Origin: Calliphora vicina
Taxonomy: Eukaryota > Arthropoda > Insecta > Diptera > Calliphoridae
Reading direction: 5' to 3'
NCBI RefSeq assembly: GCF_958450345.1
Contig: NC_088782.1
Coordinates: 5,527,501 to 5,591,500, forward strand
Length of the DNA: 64,000 nucleotides
In this document: positions 48,893 to 62,926 of the stretch, piece by piece
Position numbering within the stretch: the stretch's first letter is position 1
Layout of the letters: each line of letters begins with the position of its first letter
Program-made: the position numbers and the translations under genes
Notes under the pieces: generated by a model
What the model saw: the letters and a program-made list of their open reading frames with translations, nothing else
What the model was told of the DNA's origin: nothing
The model's database searches: none

Positions 48893-51300
48893 CACTATGC
48901 AACAAATGGAGACTTTTGGAAAAACACAAGATCATGACAGTATAGGTTCGACTCTACTACCAAAGGGTAGTACAACCCTATACTCAGTTTGCCCATTTTG
49001 GTGACCGATTTTTTTTTATGGGCCCCCAAAGTTTCTGAAAATCAGTGGGGCCTCTAAAAAAGGTGCCATCAGGTTTTGGTTAACAGCTAATTCAGACTTT
49101 GTGCTACGGCTTAACTTTATATGGCAATAATATAGCTAAGAGTCCGCCAAATAAATTTTGTTAAAATTTGTTTCCAACAAATAGCTTTTTCGTGCACTTT
49201 TGTTGAAAAAATATAGGAAGAAAATTTTTTTTTTACTTTTTTTAGAATAACTTCCAGGGACTCCTAATTTTTCAATAACAATATCTCGCAAAGTTGTAGC
49301 TACGGTAAATTTGAATAACTCTTGTGAACATATCAATGCATTCTGAATGTGTCTAGTCACTCTACATAGCACATAAAGATCACTTTGTACCTTAACAATT
49401 TACGTTTTTCCTATTTTTTGACGCTAAAACAAAGATTTTTTTGTAAAAATAGTATTATCAAGTCCACACTTCTATGTTGTGCTGTATTATTTACTCGGCT
49501 GAGGTGTTCGGAATGGGGATCAGTGGGTGGACCTTCAATGTCACACATTTATAAAAAAATTGCCAAAAAGTCATTTATGATCCGAATGAGCTGCAATTTC
49601 AAATATAGATAGACCTTGAGAAGGTCTACAAAAAATATGATTTTATCTGTAGTTATCTCTTTTAGTTCAAGAGATATTTGGGTTTAATATTTTTTAAATT
49701 TTGCCCGATCTTTTTTTCGTATTTTAAATTTGATGGGGCTACGAAAGGTCGAAATTTGTTTTTTTATATATGACGTATATTTGCGATAAAATTCTAAAGA
49801 AAATAAAACAAATCTGATAACAATTATTTCGTCCCTATAAAAAGTTACACGCATCCAAAGTTGAAGCATCTTTTTATATATTTCAACTTTGTATGCGTGT
49901 GTTTTTTAAGTTTTTTCCCAAAAAAGTCCCCATATATTTTCTTTTATAAAAAACTAATTTTCTTCGGGACTATATAAATTTTTTTATGATCTGGAAAGAG
50001 AACTTAATGCAAAAACATATAAGGTAACATTTGACTAACTTAAGCGGACATTGTACCCCCCAGCCCTATCCAAACTTGGGCAATTTTGAAAAAAAAAATT
50101 AGGTTTGAGTAAAAAATTCTAAAAACGCAAAACACCGACCCTCAAAAGCTCATCACATTTGTATAGCCCCATATGTTGTTTATATACATACAGAACGTTT
50201 TTACTATCATGCTGTAAATAACGTCAAAGTGGGCTATTTTCTAAAAAAAAACTTAGTTTTTGGAACAAATTTTCGCCGTTTTAGGAATTTCGGTGTTTAA
50301 AAACAAAGAATGGCAACATTAGTGATGCCATTGACTTACGAATATTTAGGTCTATATTACTTCCAAATTTTATTGTGATGTCTGTAACTGTTCAAATTTT
50401 ACATTAATTCAAAGTTTTTATTTTTCTTGATGGAAAATCACCATTTTAAAATATTATTAGTTTTTAAGGTAAATGACGTCACAAAATTATTCATTTCACT
50501 AAAATGTCAATCTTTAAGTCATTAGGTTTCCACCGATATCAAAAACTTATATAAAAAGCTTATATTTACACTTCAGAAGTTCCACAAACCTTGCCCACTT
50601 TCAAAAATTTTAAAGTTTTTTCATATCTTGCATCAAGCCGGTCTTGCATGATCAAGATTGGATAAAGTTATGCGCCCGGATCATACCGATAATGATTTGC
50701 CCATTCTTCGTTATTCCAGCACAATAGAGAAGTATACACTCGAACATACATTTTTAACAAAAAATTATTGTTTTAGAGTCAAAAATTAGTAAAAAACTAC
50801 AAATTTTAAGCTACAAAGTGATTTTTGACAGCTATTTAGAATACCTAGGTATGTTCGGATTGCTTTGATATGTTCACGAGAGTTATTCAAATTTACCGTA
50901 GCTACAACTTTGCGAGATATTGTTATTGAAAAATTAGGAGTCCCTGGAAGTTATTCTAAAAAAAGTAAAAAAAAAAAATTTTCTTCCTATATTTTTTCAA
51001 CAAAAGTGCACGAAAAAGCTATTTTTTGGAAACAAATTTTAACAAAATTTATTTGGCGGACTCTTAGCTATATTATTGCCATATAAAGTTAAGCCGTAGC
51101 ACAAAGTCTGAATTAGCTGTTAACCAAAACCTGATGACACCTTTTTTAGAGGCCCCACTGATTTTCAGAAACTTTGGGGGCCCATAAAAAAAAATCGGTC
51201 ACCAAAATGGGCAAACTGAGTATAGGGTTTTACTACCCTTTGGTAGTAGAGTCGAATCTATACTGTCATGATCGTGTGTTTTTTTCACTGTTGCACTGTG
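48893..51300. mobile_element. Large foldback element, ~480-bp arms, CACWRTG-type ends
   Basis: The left arm (about 48,893-49,375) and right arm (about 50,845-51,300) are close inverted copies through CTACTACCAAAGGGTAGTA, GGGCCCCCAAAGTTTCTGA and TTGTGCTACGGCTTAACTTT-type phrases. The termini read CACTATGCAACA on the left and, in complement, CACAGTGCAACA on the right, both fitting the Transib heptamer. No target duplication is clear. The interior (49,400-50,840) has no legible transposase. The similar frames at 49,136-49,372 and 50,865-51,086 are copies of one arm. Confidence 0.85.
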
Positions 51301-51554
51301 TAATTATAGTGAACTGATGTTGTTGATTGACAGCTGCTGAAACTTTCCTAACTTTTTTATAAAGATTTGGAATAGTAATCAATAGATATATTTTAAAAAT
51401 TTAAACATATTCGGGATACAATAACACTTCAATTGTAAAATTTTGATATACTTAAATTTTATCATTATAGTATTGGTCGAATTTAATTGCAAATAAAGAG
51501 GCCTAAGCTCTATTTTATTAATAGAAATTTTTTAAATTTTTAGCCTTTATTTTT

Positions 51555-53117
51555 ATACATTCCTACTATATAAATTCTTTCAAAGTATCAACTTTCCATA
51601 AACCCGAAATAACTTAAATACATTATTCATAAATCAATATATCGGGAATTCTTCCAGCTCGGTTACTATTTAAAATCGATACAATCGGCCCACAAATGGC
51701 TGAGATATAAGGAAAAAAAACCTCGATTTTTGATCTATATCTAAATTAGTCATTAGTGTAGACAATATGATAATAATAGATATAACGGCACACAGTGGCT
51801 CATTATCGTTTTTCATCGGCCAAAAGTCTGTAACTTTTGAACCGTTAGAGATATTTTAGAAATTTTTTGATGGAGTTTTGAGTTTTTCTCCAGTTTTAAT
51901 TTCATTAAAATTGGTTCAGCAGTTGTTGAGCAATTTAAGATTAAATTAGGTCGCGTGAGTTATTTGTGTTGAATTTTGTGTTTATACCACAATTTTTAAG
52001 AGATTTATGCTCGTTAAAGTAATTTTTGGAATCGGGCCTTATATGGGAATTAGGTGACATTAATTCAGTTTATATAAAACTTATTTGGAGCAAAATTTGT
52101 GTAGATACCTATATAAATTAACCATTTACGACCGACAAAGTATAATTTCAGGAGAACATTTGTATGGGTGCTAGGTGATATAATGGACCCATTTTAGTCA
52201 ATAGGCTTCGTCATCGGGCCGAAAAAAATGTATGTACCAAATTTTATTGCAATATCTTCAAAATTGCGACTTGTACTTTGCGGCAGTCACATGGTAATGT
52301 AGAATAAAAATAGAAAAAAAATTTGGGAGTAATTTCATTCAAATGAAAAAAGTGTTCAACAAACAGGTCAAAACAGGTCAACAAGTATATATGGGCTTAA
52401 AGAGGATACTTTGGCTATTCTCCTGGTAGTAAAATTTTTTTAACCCCTTTTGACCCTAAGCACTTTTATTCCACTGAAATTCAAATTTGACTAAATTATA
52501 GTACCTGAGAAAAAATGTAATAACACAGCAGGTGTAAAGGGTACAGTGACAAATCATACCAGTACTTAAAGACTATCCTAATAATATAACAACAAAAAAT
52601 AATCCAATTATCGATAATAGTTTGCGAGTAATGATAATTTACTTCTGATCAAATTTACAAAAATCACATTTTTTATAAAATGACATAAAATATTTGATTT
52701 TAGCAGCATGCCTCACACACAATTGACAATATTTTTATCTAATTTTTTGGCTACCTTAGCTTCAATGTGTTTACTATTAAATGGCATTAAAATTTTTGAA
52801 ATCGGAGTTAACAAAAAGTTGGACTTTTAGCCGATGAAATTGAGATATGAGCCACAGTGCAGGGTATATTAGACCAAAGTAAGTCGGACCTAAATCGGGA
52901 AAAATATTGTTTACCCCAAATTTTTTTCACCCAAACTAATTGTTTTGTTATAAAATTTGTTTCAAAAATAAATTTTAACTTTTTTTATATTTTTAACTTA
53001 AAAAAAAAATTTTTTAAATTTTATTTTCCTAAATATATTTAAAATTTTTATTTAAAGTATAATTTGGTAAAGGGTATATAAGATTCGGCGCAGCCGAATA
53101 TAGCTCTGTTACTTGTT
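51555..53117 (-). repeat. Dispersed repeat family A, copy 4, split by insertion
   Basis: The left part runs to ATATAACGGCA at 51,790. The right part resumes CAGGGTATATTAGACCAAAG at 52,860 and ends GCCGAATATAGCTCTGTTAC TTG at about 53,117. In the 18.8-kb copy these parts are contiguous. Confidence 0.7.
51791..52859. mobile_element. Transib-like element candidate, 1,069 bp
   Basis: The left end CACAGTGGCTCAT and, in complement, the right end CACTGTGGCTCAT are 12/13 identical and fit CACWGTG. Further inverted match: CATCGGCCAAAAGTC on the left and GACTTTTAGCCGATGA-like sequence on the right. It interrupts a family-A copy, but the 5-bp flanks (CGGCA, CAGGG) do not match. A degenerate family-B piece lies at about 51,905-52,285. 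Confidence 0.6.
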
Positions 53118-53146
53118 TTTATTTGATTGAAATTATTTTTATAATT

Positions 53147-54030
53147 CTAATCACTAGTATTGAATTTTTGAACCTTTACCGGAAAGGTTTCTGTCACTTT
53201 GTTCGAACATTTAGTCCATCTCCGTTTAAAATCTACCACCCTTTTGGACACCTTTTTTTGCTCTTCTCTTTTAACAAGAGCCCAATATCTCTCCACTGAC
53301 CTAAGTTCCGGGCAATTTGGAAGATTTGCCTCTTTTGATACAAATAGCACATTATTGTTCTTCTACCACTCAAGGGATTGCTTACCATAGGGACAGTTTG
53401 CCAAATCAGGCCAAAAATAAGTGGACACATTACGAAGTCTTATGAATTTTTGAAAACATTCATTGATGTAAATTTCGATATTTATAGAGCCCGTTGTAAC
53501 AAATGTTTGGATTCTAATATTTTATCATTCTCCTATTGCTTGCCATACTAATAAATTTTTGGGAAATTTTGTCTGCTTTTGGGTCCTAAACTTTTGTTCA
53601 GCATTACCTCGATCATCAGCAACATAAAAATGTTGACCTGGAAGCTGCGAAAAAATTGCCAGAACATTCATTTCGTCATCTATTATGCAGCAGGAATATT
53701 TTTTTATAAAACTTGACTTCAATTTCCGTGCTCTGTATTTGGCCTCTCAATTTTTAGCAGCGTTCCTGTCTGGAACTATTAAAGAAACATTTATACCTGC
53801 ATTGGCTTTAACATTTCGTACCAAATAGTCAGAGTACTGAGCTAACCGGACTGCCTACCGGATATCTTTTGAAAATGCTTTCTATTTTTTGGCATTAAAA
53901 AACTTCATGTGGACTATTCCTTCTACCTGAAACAGGTTTTCTAACAAGGGACAAGTTCTCCCAATACTGTTTAATAACATTGGAAACAGTTTCACGGCAA
54001 ACTTTTATTGTTTGGCCAACTTTTTGTAGG
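53147..54030 (-). pseudogene. Tc1/mariner transposase relic, D41D (rosa)-like
   Basis: On the minus strand, from about 54,030: a helix-turn-helix-like segment VGQTIKVCRETVSNVIKQYW, then VRLAQYSDYLVRNVKANAGI near 53,830. Next is CCIIDDEMNVLA with the first catalytic Asp near 53,690, then FSQLPGQHFYVAD, RTQKQTKFPKNLLVWQAIGE ending in a stop near 53,525. After frame changes comes EANLPNCPELRSVERYWALV near 53,290, where the third catalytic residue is expected. These phrases resemble the D41D/rosa group of mariner-related elements as I remember them. Several stops and frameshifts make it dead. The terminal inverted repeats were not located. Confidence 0.75.
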
Positions 54031-54059
54031 TACAAGTTGGGTTTTGTTAAAAATATTTC

Positions 54060-55325
54060 ATAATTTTAGTACACACTTCTTTCTTTTTTCAGATTAATTT
54101 TAATCAGATTAACAACAAATGAATATAATTGACATTAAATGTAATAAATTACATGCTTTACAAAGGTAACTAGATCAAAAAAAAATAAAATAATACTTGG
54201 GTTAAAAGTTTTAATGAAAAACGTGTGTTAATAATTTTTCGATCTCAGTCCTTGAAATTTCTGTTCTGAAAAAATGTAGTTTTGTAAGCGTATAACGCGT
54301 TTTTTTCAAATAATATTACTCTAAAACCCCGAAAATATGCTACATATGTTATCCTCAATTTTATCAAAGGATTAGATAGGCAGCACTTTTTAAACAGCTT
54401 TTCTTTTTTTTTGTTTTTGAAGTTAGTCTGTGTTAATGAAATAATTTTTGTATTTTTTGATTAAAATTGTTAAATTAGAAGCCAAATAATAGAAAATGGC
54501 ATAAATGGTAAGGTTTTTGTTCTATTGTGATTGTTGAAAATGTAACACATTAGCTAAGTTCAATAACTAAAAGTTGTTACTAGTTAGAACAATTGTTACT
54601 GGAAAAGCGTTCATCAACTCAAAAACTTGCAAGTAGAGACAAAATCAAGAGCGTATACATTTTAAAGAGTGTTCTCTCGTTGCAAACTATTACAAGTTCT
54701 TTTTTGAACTCGTAATAGTTAGCAACTTATATTTCAAATGTTTTGTGTTATTGTTTATTTATTTAAAATTTTATTTTTGTGGTGAAAAAATGTCAAAACA
54801 AAAAAAATTTCAATAAAATTGAAGAAAATTTGAGTATTTATACATTTTAAAAGGAACAAAATAAGAAAATTGTGTGTATAAAACAATTGTTACTGGAAAA
54901 GCGTTCATTTACTTTTTACTATTTTTGAGAATTTAAGAGAGTAATTTTGTAAATTTGGATTTTATTTTCTCGTTGCAAGTATTTACTGGGAAAGTAAATG
55001 AACAGACCTATTATGAGGTTGTGGATAACCTATAATAAATGGTAAAAAATATGTTGTAAACAAATATTTACTTTATTTATTAAAATAAACTTTAATAAAT
55101 TATTTAAATACACAAAACACCAAAATTGTATTTACATCGATTGATAATTATTTATATTAATCTTTGTAGGCCAAACTAATCACCATAATTAATCAGGCAA
55201 ATGTAAATGACAAGTAATTAATACAAATAATCTATTAAAGAAACATTTATACAACAAATACTCGTATTTAATCAAATGACTAACAAATGTTAATATGTTT
55301 TTTTTTGTTTTCTATATATTTTTAG
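54060..55325. other. Distal intron 1; 26-bp direct repeats
   Basis: No gene. ACAATTGTTACTGGAAAAGC plus GTTCAT occurs at 54589-54614 and again at 54883-54908, with TCTCGTTGCAA also repeated between. The final 20 bp before exon 2 form a T-rich splice acceptor tract. Confidence 0.6.
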
Positions 55326-55423
55326 AACCGCTGGCGGTAGTATGCTGGGCGATGTAAATATATCCGCCATATTGGATTCCTTTAGTGTCAGTTATGACAA
55401 AAGAGTAAGACCCAACTATGGTG
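55326..55423 (+). CDS. Rdl: Rdl coding exon 2 (start of mature extracellular domain)
   Basis: This 98-nt exon encodes residues 45-77 and the first base of codon 78. It follows a T-rich tract ending TTTTTAG and ends at a consensus donor GTAAGT (55424-55429). The read-through peptide AGGSMLGDVNISAILDSF, continuing to SVSYDKRVRPNYG, is the hallmark N-terminal alpha-helical segment of insect Rdl. It belongs to the Cys-loop receptor extracellular domain, where the helix caps the pentamer. An N-glycosylation sequon Asn-Ile-Ser is visible at residues 56-58. Intron 1 enters in phase 2 and intron 2 leaves in phase 1, so the frame joins correctly with exon 1 and with either version of exon 3. It lies 43,269 bp downstream of exon 1 and only 412 bp upstream of the first exon-3 copy. 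Confidence 0.97.
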
Positions 55424-58378
<2,955 letters not shown>

Positions 58379-59108
58379 CAACAAGTAAGAGAGCAATATT
58401 CGGCTGTGCCGAATCTTATATATCCTACACCAAACTATACTTTAAAATAATTTTTTTTAAATATTTTTAGGTAAACAAAATTTAATTTTTTTTTTTTAAT
58501 TGTTTTCCAAAATTTTAAAATTTTTTTTTTCGAAATAGTTTTTTAATTTTTTTTAAAAAAGTTTTTTCAAAATTTTTTTAAAAAAATTTTTAAAATAATT
58601 TTTTTAGTTTTTTGGAAAAAAATTTATGACAAAATAAATTTTTGATGAAAAAAAAATTCGGGTTAAAAATATTTTTCCGGATTTTGACCCATTGTAGGTC
58701 CAACTTATGTAGCTTTATCTACATCGTTGCAATGGACTTTGAAATATCTATCATTAAATATCCATATTCTCTATATTAAAGACTTAGTAATCCAGATATA
58801 GATCAAAAATCGAGGTTGTCCCGGTTTTCGCTCATATCTCCGTTATTGATGGACGGATTTTGCTGATTTTAAATAGAAAACTTCTCGAAAGCATGTCTGA
58901 CAGAATTATTGAAAATTTGCATGCCGAAAATATCTGGGGTCTTCAGAAAATTGTTTTCAACAAACATACGGACATGGCTTAATCGACTCCGCTATCTATA
59001 GGGATCCCGAATATATATACTTTATAGGGTCGGAAAATTATATTGTGGAAATTACAAACGGAATGACAAACTTATATATACCCTTCTCACGAAGGTGAAG
59101 GGTATAAA
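58379..59108 (+). repeat. Dispersed repeat family A, copy 5 (most complete)
   Basis: It opens AACAAGTAAGAGAGCAATAT then TTCGGCTGTGCCGAA, an inverted repeat, contains TTAGTAATCCAGATATAGAT and closes ATATACCCTTCTCACGAAGG then TGAAGGGTAT. The minus-strand copies end in the same palindromic TTCGGC…GCCGAA phrase. It is non-coding. Confidence 0.75.
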
Positions 59109-59109
59109 A

Positions 59110-59655
59110 AGATCGGAAAAAATTTTTTCTCCCGATTTTTTTCAACAATAAATTTTTTTTCTACATACAATTTTTTACTAATAAATTTAAAAAAAAATTT
59201 TCATCATTTTTATTTTTTTTTTTTTAATTTATTAGTGAAAAAATTGTATGGGAAAAAAATTTTTATATTTCTTTTTTAATTTTTAAAAAAAAATTGTTGG
59301 TGAAAAAAAAATCGGATGAAAACATATTTTTTCCGATTTTAACCCATTGCTATGGCGTTATATACGTCGTTGCAATGGTCTTTGAAATAACTATTTTTGG
59401 ATATCCATATTGTCTATATTAATGACTTAGTAATCCAGATATACACAGATCAAAAGTAGTTCACAAATCGAGTTTATCCTGGTTATTGCTAATATCTCAG
59501 CCTTTTTTGGGACGATTTAAATAGCAACTGAACAGGGTCTATAGCGGATATATTGATGTATGAATCATGTATTTAAATTCTTTGGGGGCTACGGAACGCT
59601 CATTACAACATACAGACGGACATGGCTATATCTACTCCGTTATATATAAAAACAA
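59110..59655 (+). repeat. Dispersed repeat family A, copy 6, truncated
   Basis: It repeats the AATCGGATGAAAACATATTT to TGACTTAGTAATCCAGATAT part of the family directly after copy 5, without its 5' end, and stops near TCCGTTATATATAAAAACAA. Confidence 0.65.
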
Positions 59656-60520
59656 GTAACAGACCTGCCTAAATAAGAGCGGAAGGCTTAGCTTTTGCGC
59701 TGAAATGTCATAACTAAACAAAAATTTACCAAAAAAATAAACACAACAACCCGAATTACATAGGGTAACATAGAGACGAGACGTCATTGTCAAAAACCTA
59801 AGTCTGTTGTCAAAAACCTAACTCTTGCAACAACAAAATACATGCTAGTCAATGTATTTTATTGTATTTTTGATATGATTTTTTGTATTTTTGTTTAACA
59901 AATTGCAGTGTCTCGTCTCTATGTATAATTCTCTATGCCGAATTATTTAAACAATAAAGTCTCTGATTTTTGATTTGTGATTTGTAAACTAAAAATTTTA
60001 TAAAAAAAATAAACACTAAAGTTTAAAAAACATGAGTTTTGTTGCTTAATTGTTCCTCCTTCTTTATTTATGTTTACATTACTATTAAACGCGCTGTAAC
60101 AATCGGATTTTCCAATTGCAAAGCGTTGCCGCCGCGTTTATTCGGTAATTTGAGAACTAGAAAACGATTTCCGCTCTTATTTGAATATGTTTGTAAGAGT
60201 GTTATTTTCGGATGTGCCGAATCTTGTGGACATTGTACTGTGACTAGGGACAAATGTTGAACGATTTTCGCCATAATTTACAATATAATTTCAGAGTACT
60301 TGGAACTAATTTGTGCAAAATTTTATCAGTATTGCCACATAATCATCATATGCATTTATAACTGCTCAAACAGTATTCCGGGGAGACATTTGTAAGGGCA
60401 CTAGGTGAAATTATGGACCGATGTAGGTCTGCAAAAAATATTTAGATGTATTACAAACGGAATGACAATGGGTGGGTATGACAACACTCGTATGTGTGAT
60501 TATTTTAAGTAATATTTATA
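59656..60520. other. Composite repeat debris
   Basis: Contains two ATTGTCAAAAACCTAAGTC-type repeats at about 59,787-59,825. A family-A 5' remnant (GTAAGAGTGTTATTTTCGGA then TGTGCCGAATCTTG) lies at about 60,193-60,230 and a degenerate family-B piece at about 60,261-60,450. The + frame at 60,039-60,260 runs into the family-A remnant and is not accepted as a gene. Confidence 0.5.
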
Positions 60521-60609
60521 CCCTACACCACCATAGTGGGGAGGTATACCGATCGACTTAGAATCACTTTCTGAGTCGATTAAACGATGTCCGTCCGTCC
60601 GTCTGGCTG
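60521..60609 (-). repeat. Dispersed repeat family B, truncated copy
   Basis: ATACCCTACACCACCATAGT then GGGGAGGTATACCGATCGAC: the ~75-bp segment between these phrases in the full copies is missing. It ends at CGTCTGGCTG, where the MITE begins. Confidence 0.75.
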
Positions 60610-61078
60610 CACGCAGAGAAAAAATATAATTGGACATGGTTACTATAACCATTTAAATAGTGTTACAAGATTTTTAACAATATTTAGTCACAGTGACAAT
60701 TTACATGATTGTGGTAACCATAATATGGTTAATTTATGATTCACATGATTGTATCAACCATATATATGGTTACAGTAAACAAATGTATGTTTGTGGCAAC
60801 CATATTTATGATGAATAATTTTATCATATGTTGTTCTCAGATTATGATAAGCCTTAAGCCGAGAGCAACATAATATGATAACTCCTTCATCATATGAATG
60901 GTTGTCACAAACATATACTTGTTTACTGTAAGCATATATATAGTTGACACAATCATGTGAATAGTAAATTAAACATATTATGGTTACCACAAACATGTAA
61001 ATGGTTATTCTGACTATAATAATGTTAAAAAACTTGTAACAATATTGAAATGGTTACAGTAACCATGCCCAACTATAT
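60610..61078. mobile_element. MITE with CACGCAGAGAAAAA start, inverted interior
   Basis: It starts CACGCAGAGAAAAA. The interior is inverted around about 60,840: GGTTACAGTAAACAAATGTA and TACTTGTTTACTGTAAGCAT, TATGTTGTTCTCAG and CGAGAGCAACATAATATG. The right end (CATGCCCAACTATATTTATA) is less clear. Shares sequence with 4,550 and 15,041-16,022. Confidence 0.7.
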
Positions 61079-61820
61079 TTATACCCTACACCACCATAGT
61101 GGGGAGGGTATTATGCGTTTGTGCAGATGTGTGTAACGCTCAAAAATATTGGTCTAACACCCACCTTAAAGTATACCGATCAACTTAGAATCACTTTCTA
61201 AGTCGATTAAATGATGTCCGTCCGTCTGGCTGGCTGGTTGGCTGGCTGTCCATGTAAACCTTGTGCGCAGAGTACAGGTCGCAATTTTGCAGATATTTCG
61301 ATAAAATTTGGTACATATAACTTTTTCGGCCCAAGGACGAAGCCTATTGAAAGTGGCTGAAATCGGTCCATTATTTTATCTAGCCCCCATAAAAATGTCC
61401 TCTCGAAATTGGACTTTATCGATCATAAATGTTTAATTTATATATGTATCTACACAAATTGCGCTCCAAATAAGTTTTATATATACAAAATTCATGTCAC
61501 CAAATTTTGTTACGATCGGTCCATAATTAGTCATAGCTCCCATATAGACCCGCTTCCGAAAATCACTTTAATGTGCATAAATCGCTTAAAAATGTTGGTA
61601 TACTCACAAAATTCAACATAGTAAACTTTCATATAGATACAAATCACACGACCTAATTTGATTGTGATCGTTCCATAATTGGTCATAGCTTCCACATAAG
61701 GCCCACCTCCGAAAACACTCACGAATATAAATTATTGATATTTTAAAAGAAAAATATTTTTACTCATTTACTTGGTGTAGGGTAAACTACGGGTTTGACC
61801 GACCATACTTTCTTACTTGT
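61079..61820 (-). repeat. Dispersed repeat family B, copy 2
   Basis: The complement of copy 1 at 46,026-46,772 over its full length, from ATACCCTACACCACCATAGT to CCGACCATACTTTCTTACTT. The two copies agree closely, including the shared frame at 61,409-61,621. Confidence 0.85.
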
Positions 61821-62858
61821 TTTGTTTGAGTTTTTTTTCTAGTTTCCGCTCTATGTGTATTTCTCTATGTAACATATTATATACTATAAAGTGGAGCATT
61901 ATTAATAAGAAAATAAAGGAACATCGTCCCTAATACGACTTGTAGGTGTATCTTCCTAAAAAAGAAATCCTTCAGGTTTATGGACTTTGCCAACAGCTAT
62001 CGCTAGAACAAAGATTTTATAAAATACTTTACCTAATACCTAACTTTCATTGTAGTTGGTAAAAATTATAATTTATTTTCACTGTAACGCATATAAATTT
62101 AGATGCAAATTGCTAAAAGGTTAATTTTATTGAATATTTTAAGGAAATTATGAATCAGATTAGAGAGTTTGGGACCATATTACTCATTTGTTTAAACTTA
62201 GCCGCACTATTATGCATTCATTATCCATTATCTAGGCCATAAAATAACAATTAGAGCAGTATTATTTCCCTCAAGTACAATGGAGTAAAGTATAAAAACT
62301 ATAATACAGTTCTAGAACACAATGTATTATTTTTCATGCAACATTATAAAACAATTACTAATTTAGAAAAGAAAAAAAACAATGAAGTTGCCAAATATAT
62401 ATGTATGTATATAGAAAACATTAGCCTTTAAATGAAACACTTAACTACAGAAAAGAATGCCTGTTAGAAAAACAAATTTAAACACAAATACACTCTGAAA
62501 AAAAACAATCTCAATAATTAACTAATTAACTTAAGTAAGAACTTACTTATTACTCGTATATACACACTTACATACATATATTTACAACATACAAACATTT
62601 AATTAAATTAAAACACAAAATTGTAACACAAATTCACTAGTTTTGAAAAAATAACACCAGTTTAGTTTTTGCTAAAAACTTCATTAACAAAATAATTACT
62701 TCATTAGTAATTAACCAACCAACAAACAAAAAACCTAAAGAAATATTTAAAACCACAAAAATTATAGAAATAAAATAAGAAACTTAAATTTAAAAAAAAA
62801 GAAATGGAAAACAAATAAATTTCAAAACCAAACAAACGTGTGTGTGTATATGTTACAG
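61821..62858. other. Rdl: Intron upstream of the downstream exon 3
   Basis: AT-rich with many AAC/ACAAA words and a short TG run (about 62,837-62,847) just before the exon. The acceptor region GTGTGTATATGTTACAG is a mixed pyrimidine-poor tract, weaker than that of exon 2. No repeat family was recognised. Confidence 0.6.
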
Positions 62859-62926
62859 GTCCCCCTGTGGAGGTTGGCGTCACAATGTATGTTCTCAGTA
62901 TCAGTTCGGTTTCGGAAGTTCTAATG
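62859..62926 (+). CDS. Rdl: Rdl alternative exon 3, downstream version (…SSVSEVLM)
   Basis: This second 68-nt copy of exon 3 follows acceptor TTACAG and ends with the same GTACAT donor as its partner. It encodes [17 protein letters not shown] then VSEVLM. By hand alignment it differs from the upstream copy at 17 of 68 nucleotides, 13 of them synonymous, so the pair is an old duplication held under strong protein constraint. If it were spliced after the upstream copy, it would be read in another frame and meet TAA at 62922-62924, so double inclusion should be destroyed by nonsense-mediated decay. The next Rdl exon, which should begin with Asp-Phe-Thr-Leu, lies beyond the end of the window. Confidence 0.96.

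Larger units (their letters stand above)
12057..55325 (+). other. Rdl: Rdl intron 1 (43,269 bp, phase 2)
   Basis: The intron is bounded by donor GTAAGT and a polypyrimidine tract ending TAG. No further Rdl coding exon and no other cellular gene was recognised on either strand inside it. It is largely an accumulation of nested transposons, described separately, separated by AT-rich sequence with CA/TG microsatellites. An untranslated or alternative first exon within it cannot be excluded by reading alone. Confidence 0.9.

Noticed and set aside
49136..51086. Similar frames at 49,136-49,372 and 50,865-51,086
   Set aside because: They are the two inverted arms of one foldback element; similarity is at DNA level throughout.
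60039..60260. 73-codon frame with several Cys residues near its end
   Set aside because: Its last third is a remnant of the family-A start (TTTTCGGATGTGCCGAATC), so it is not an independent gene.
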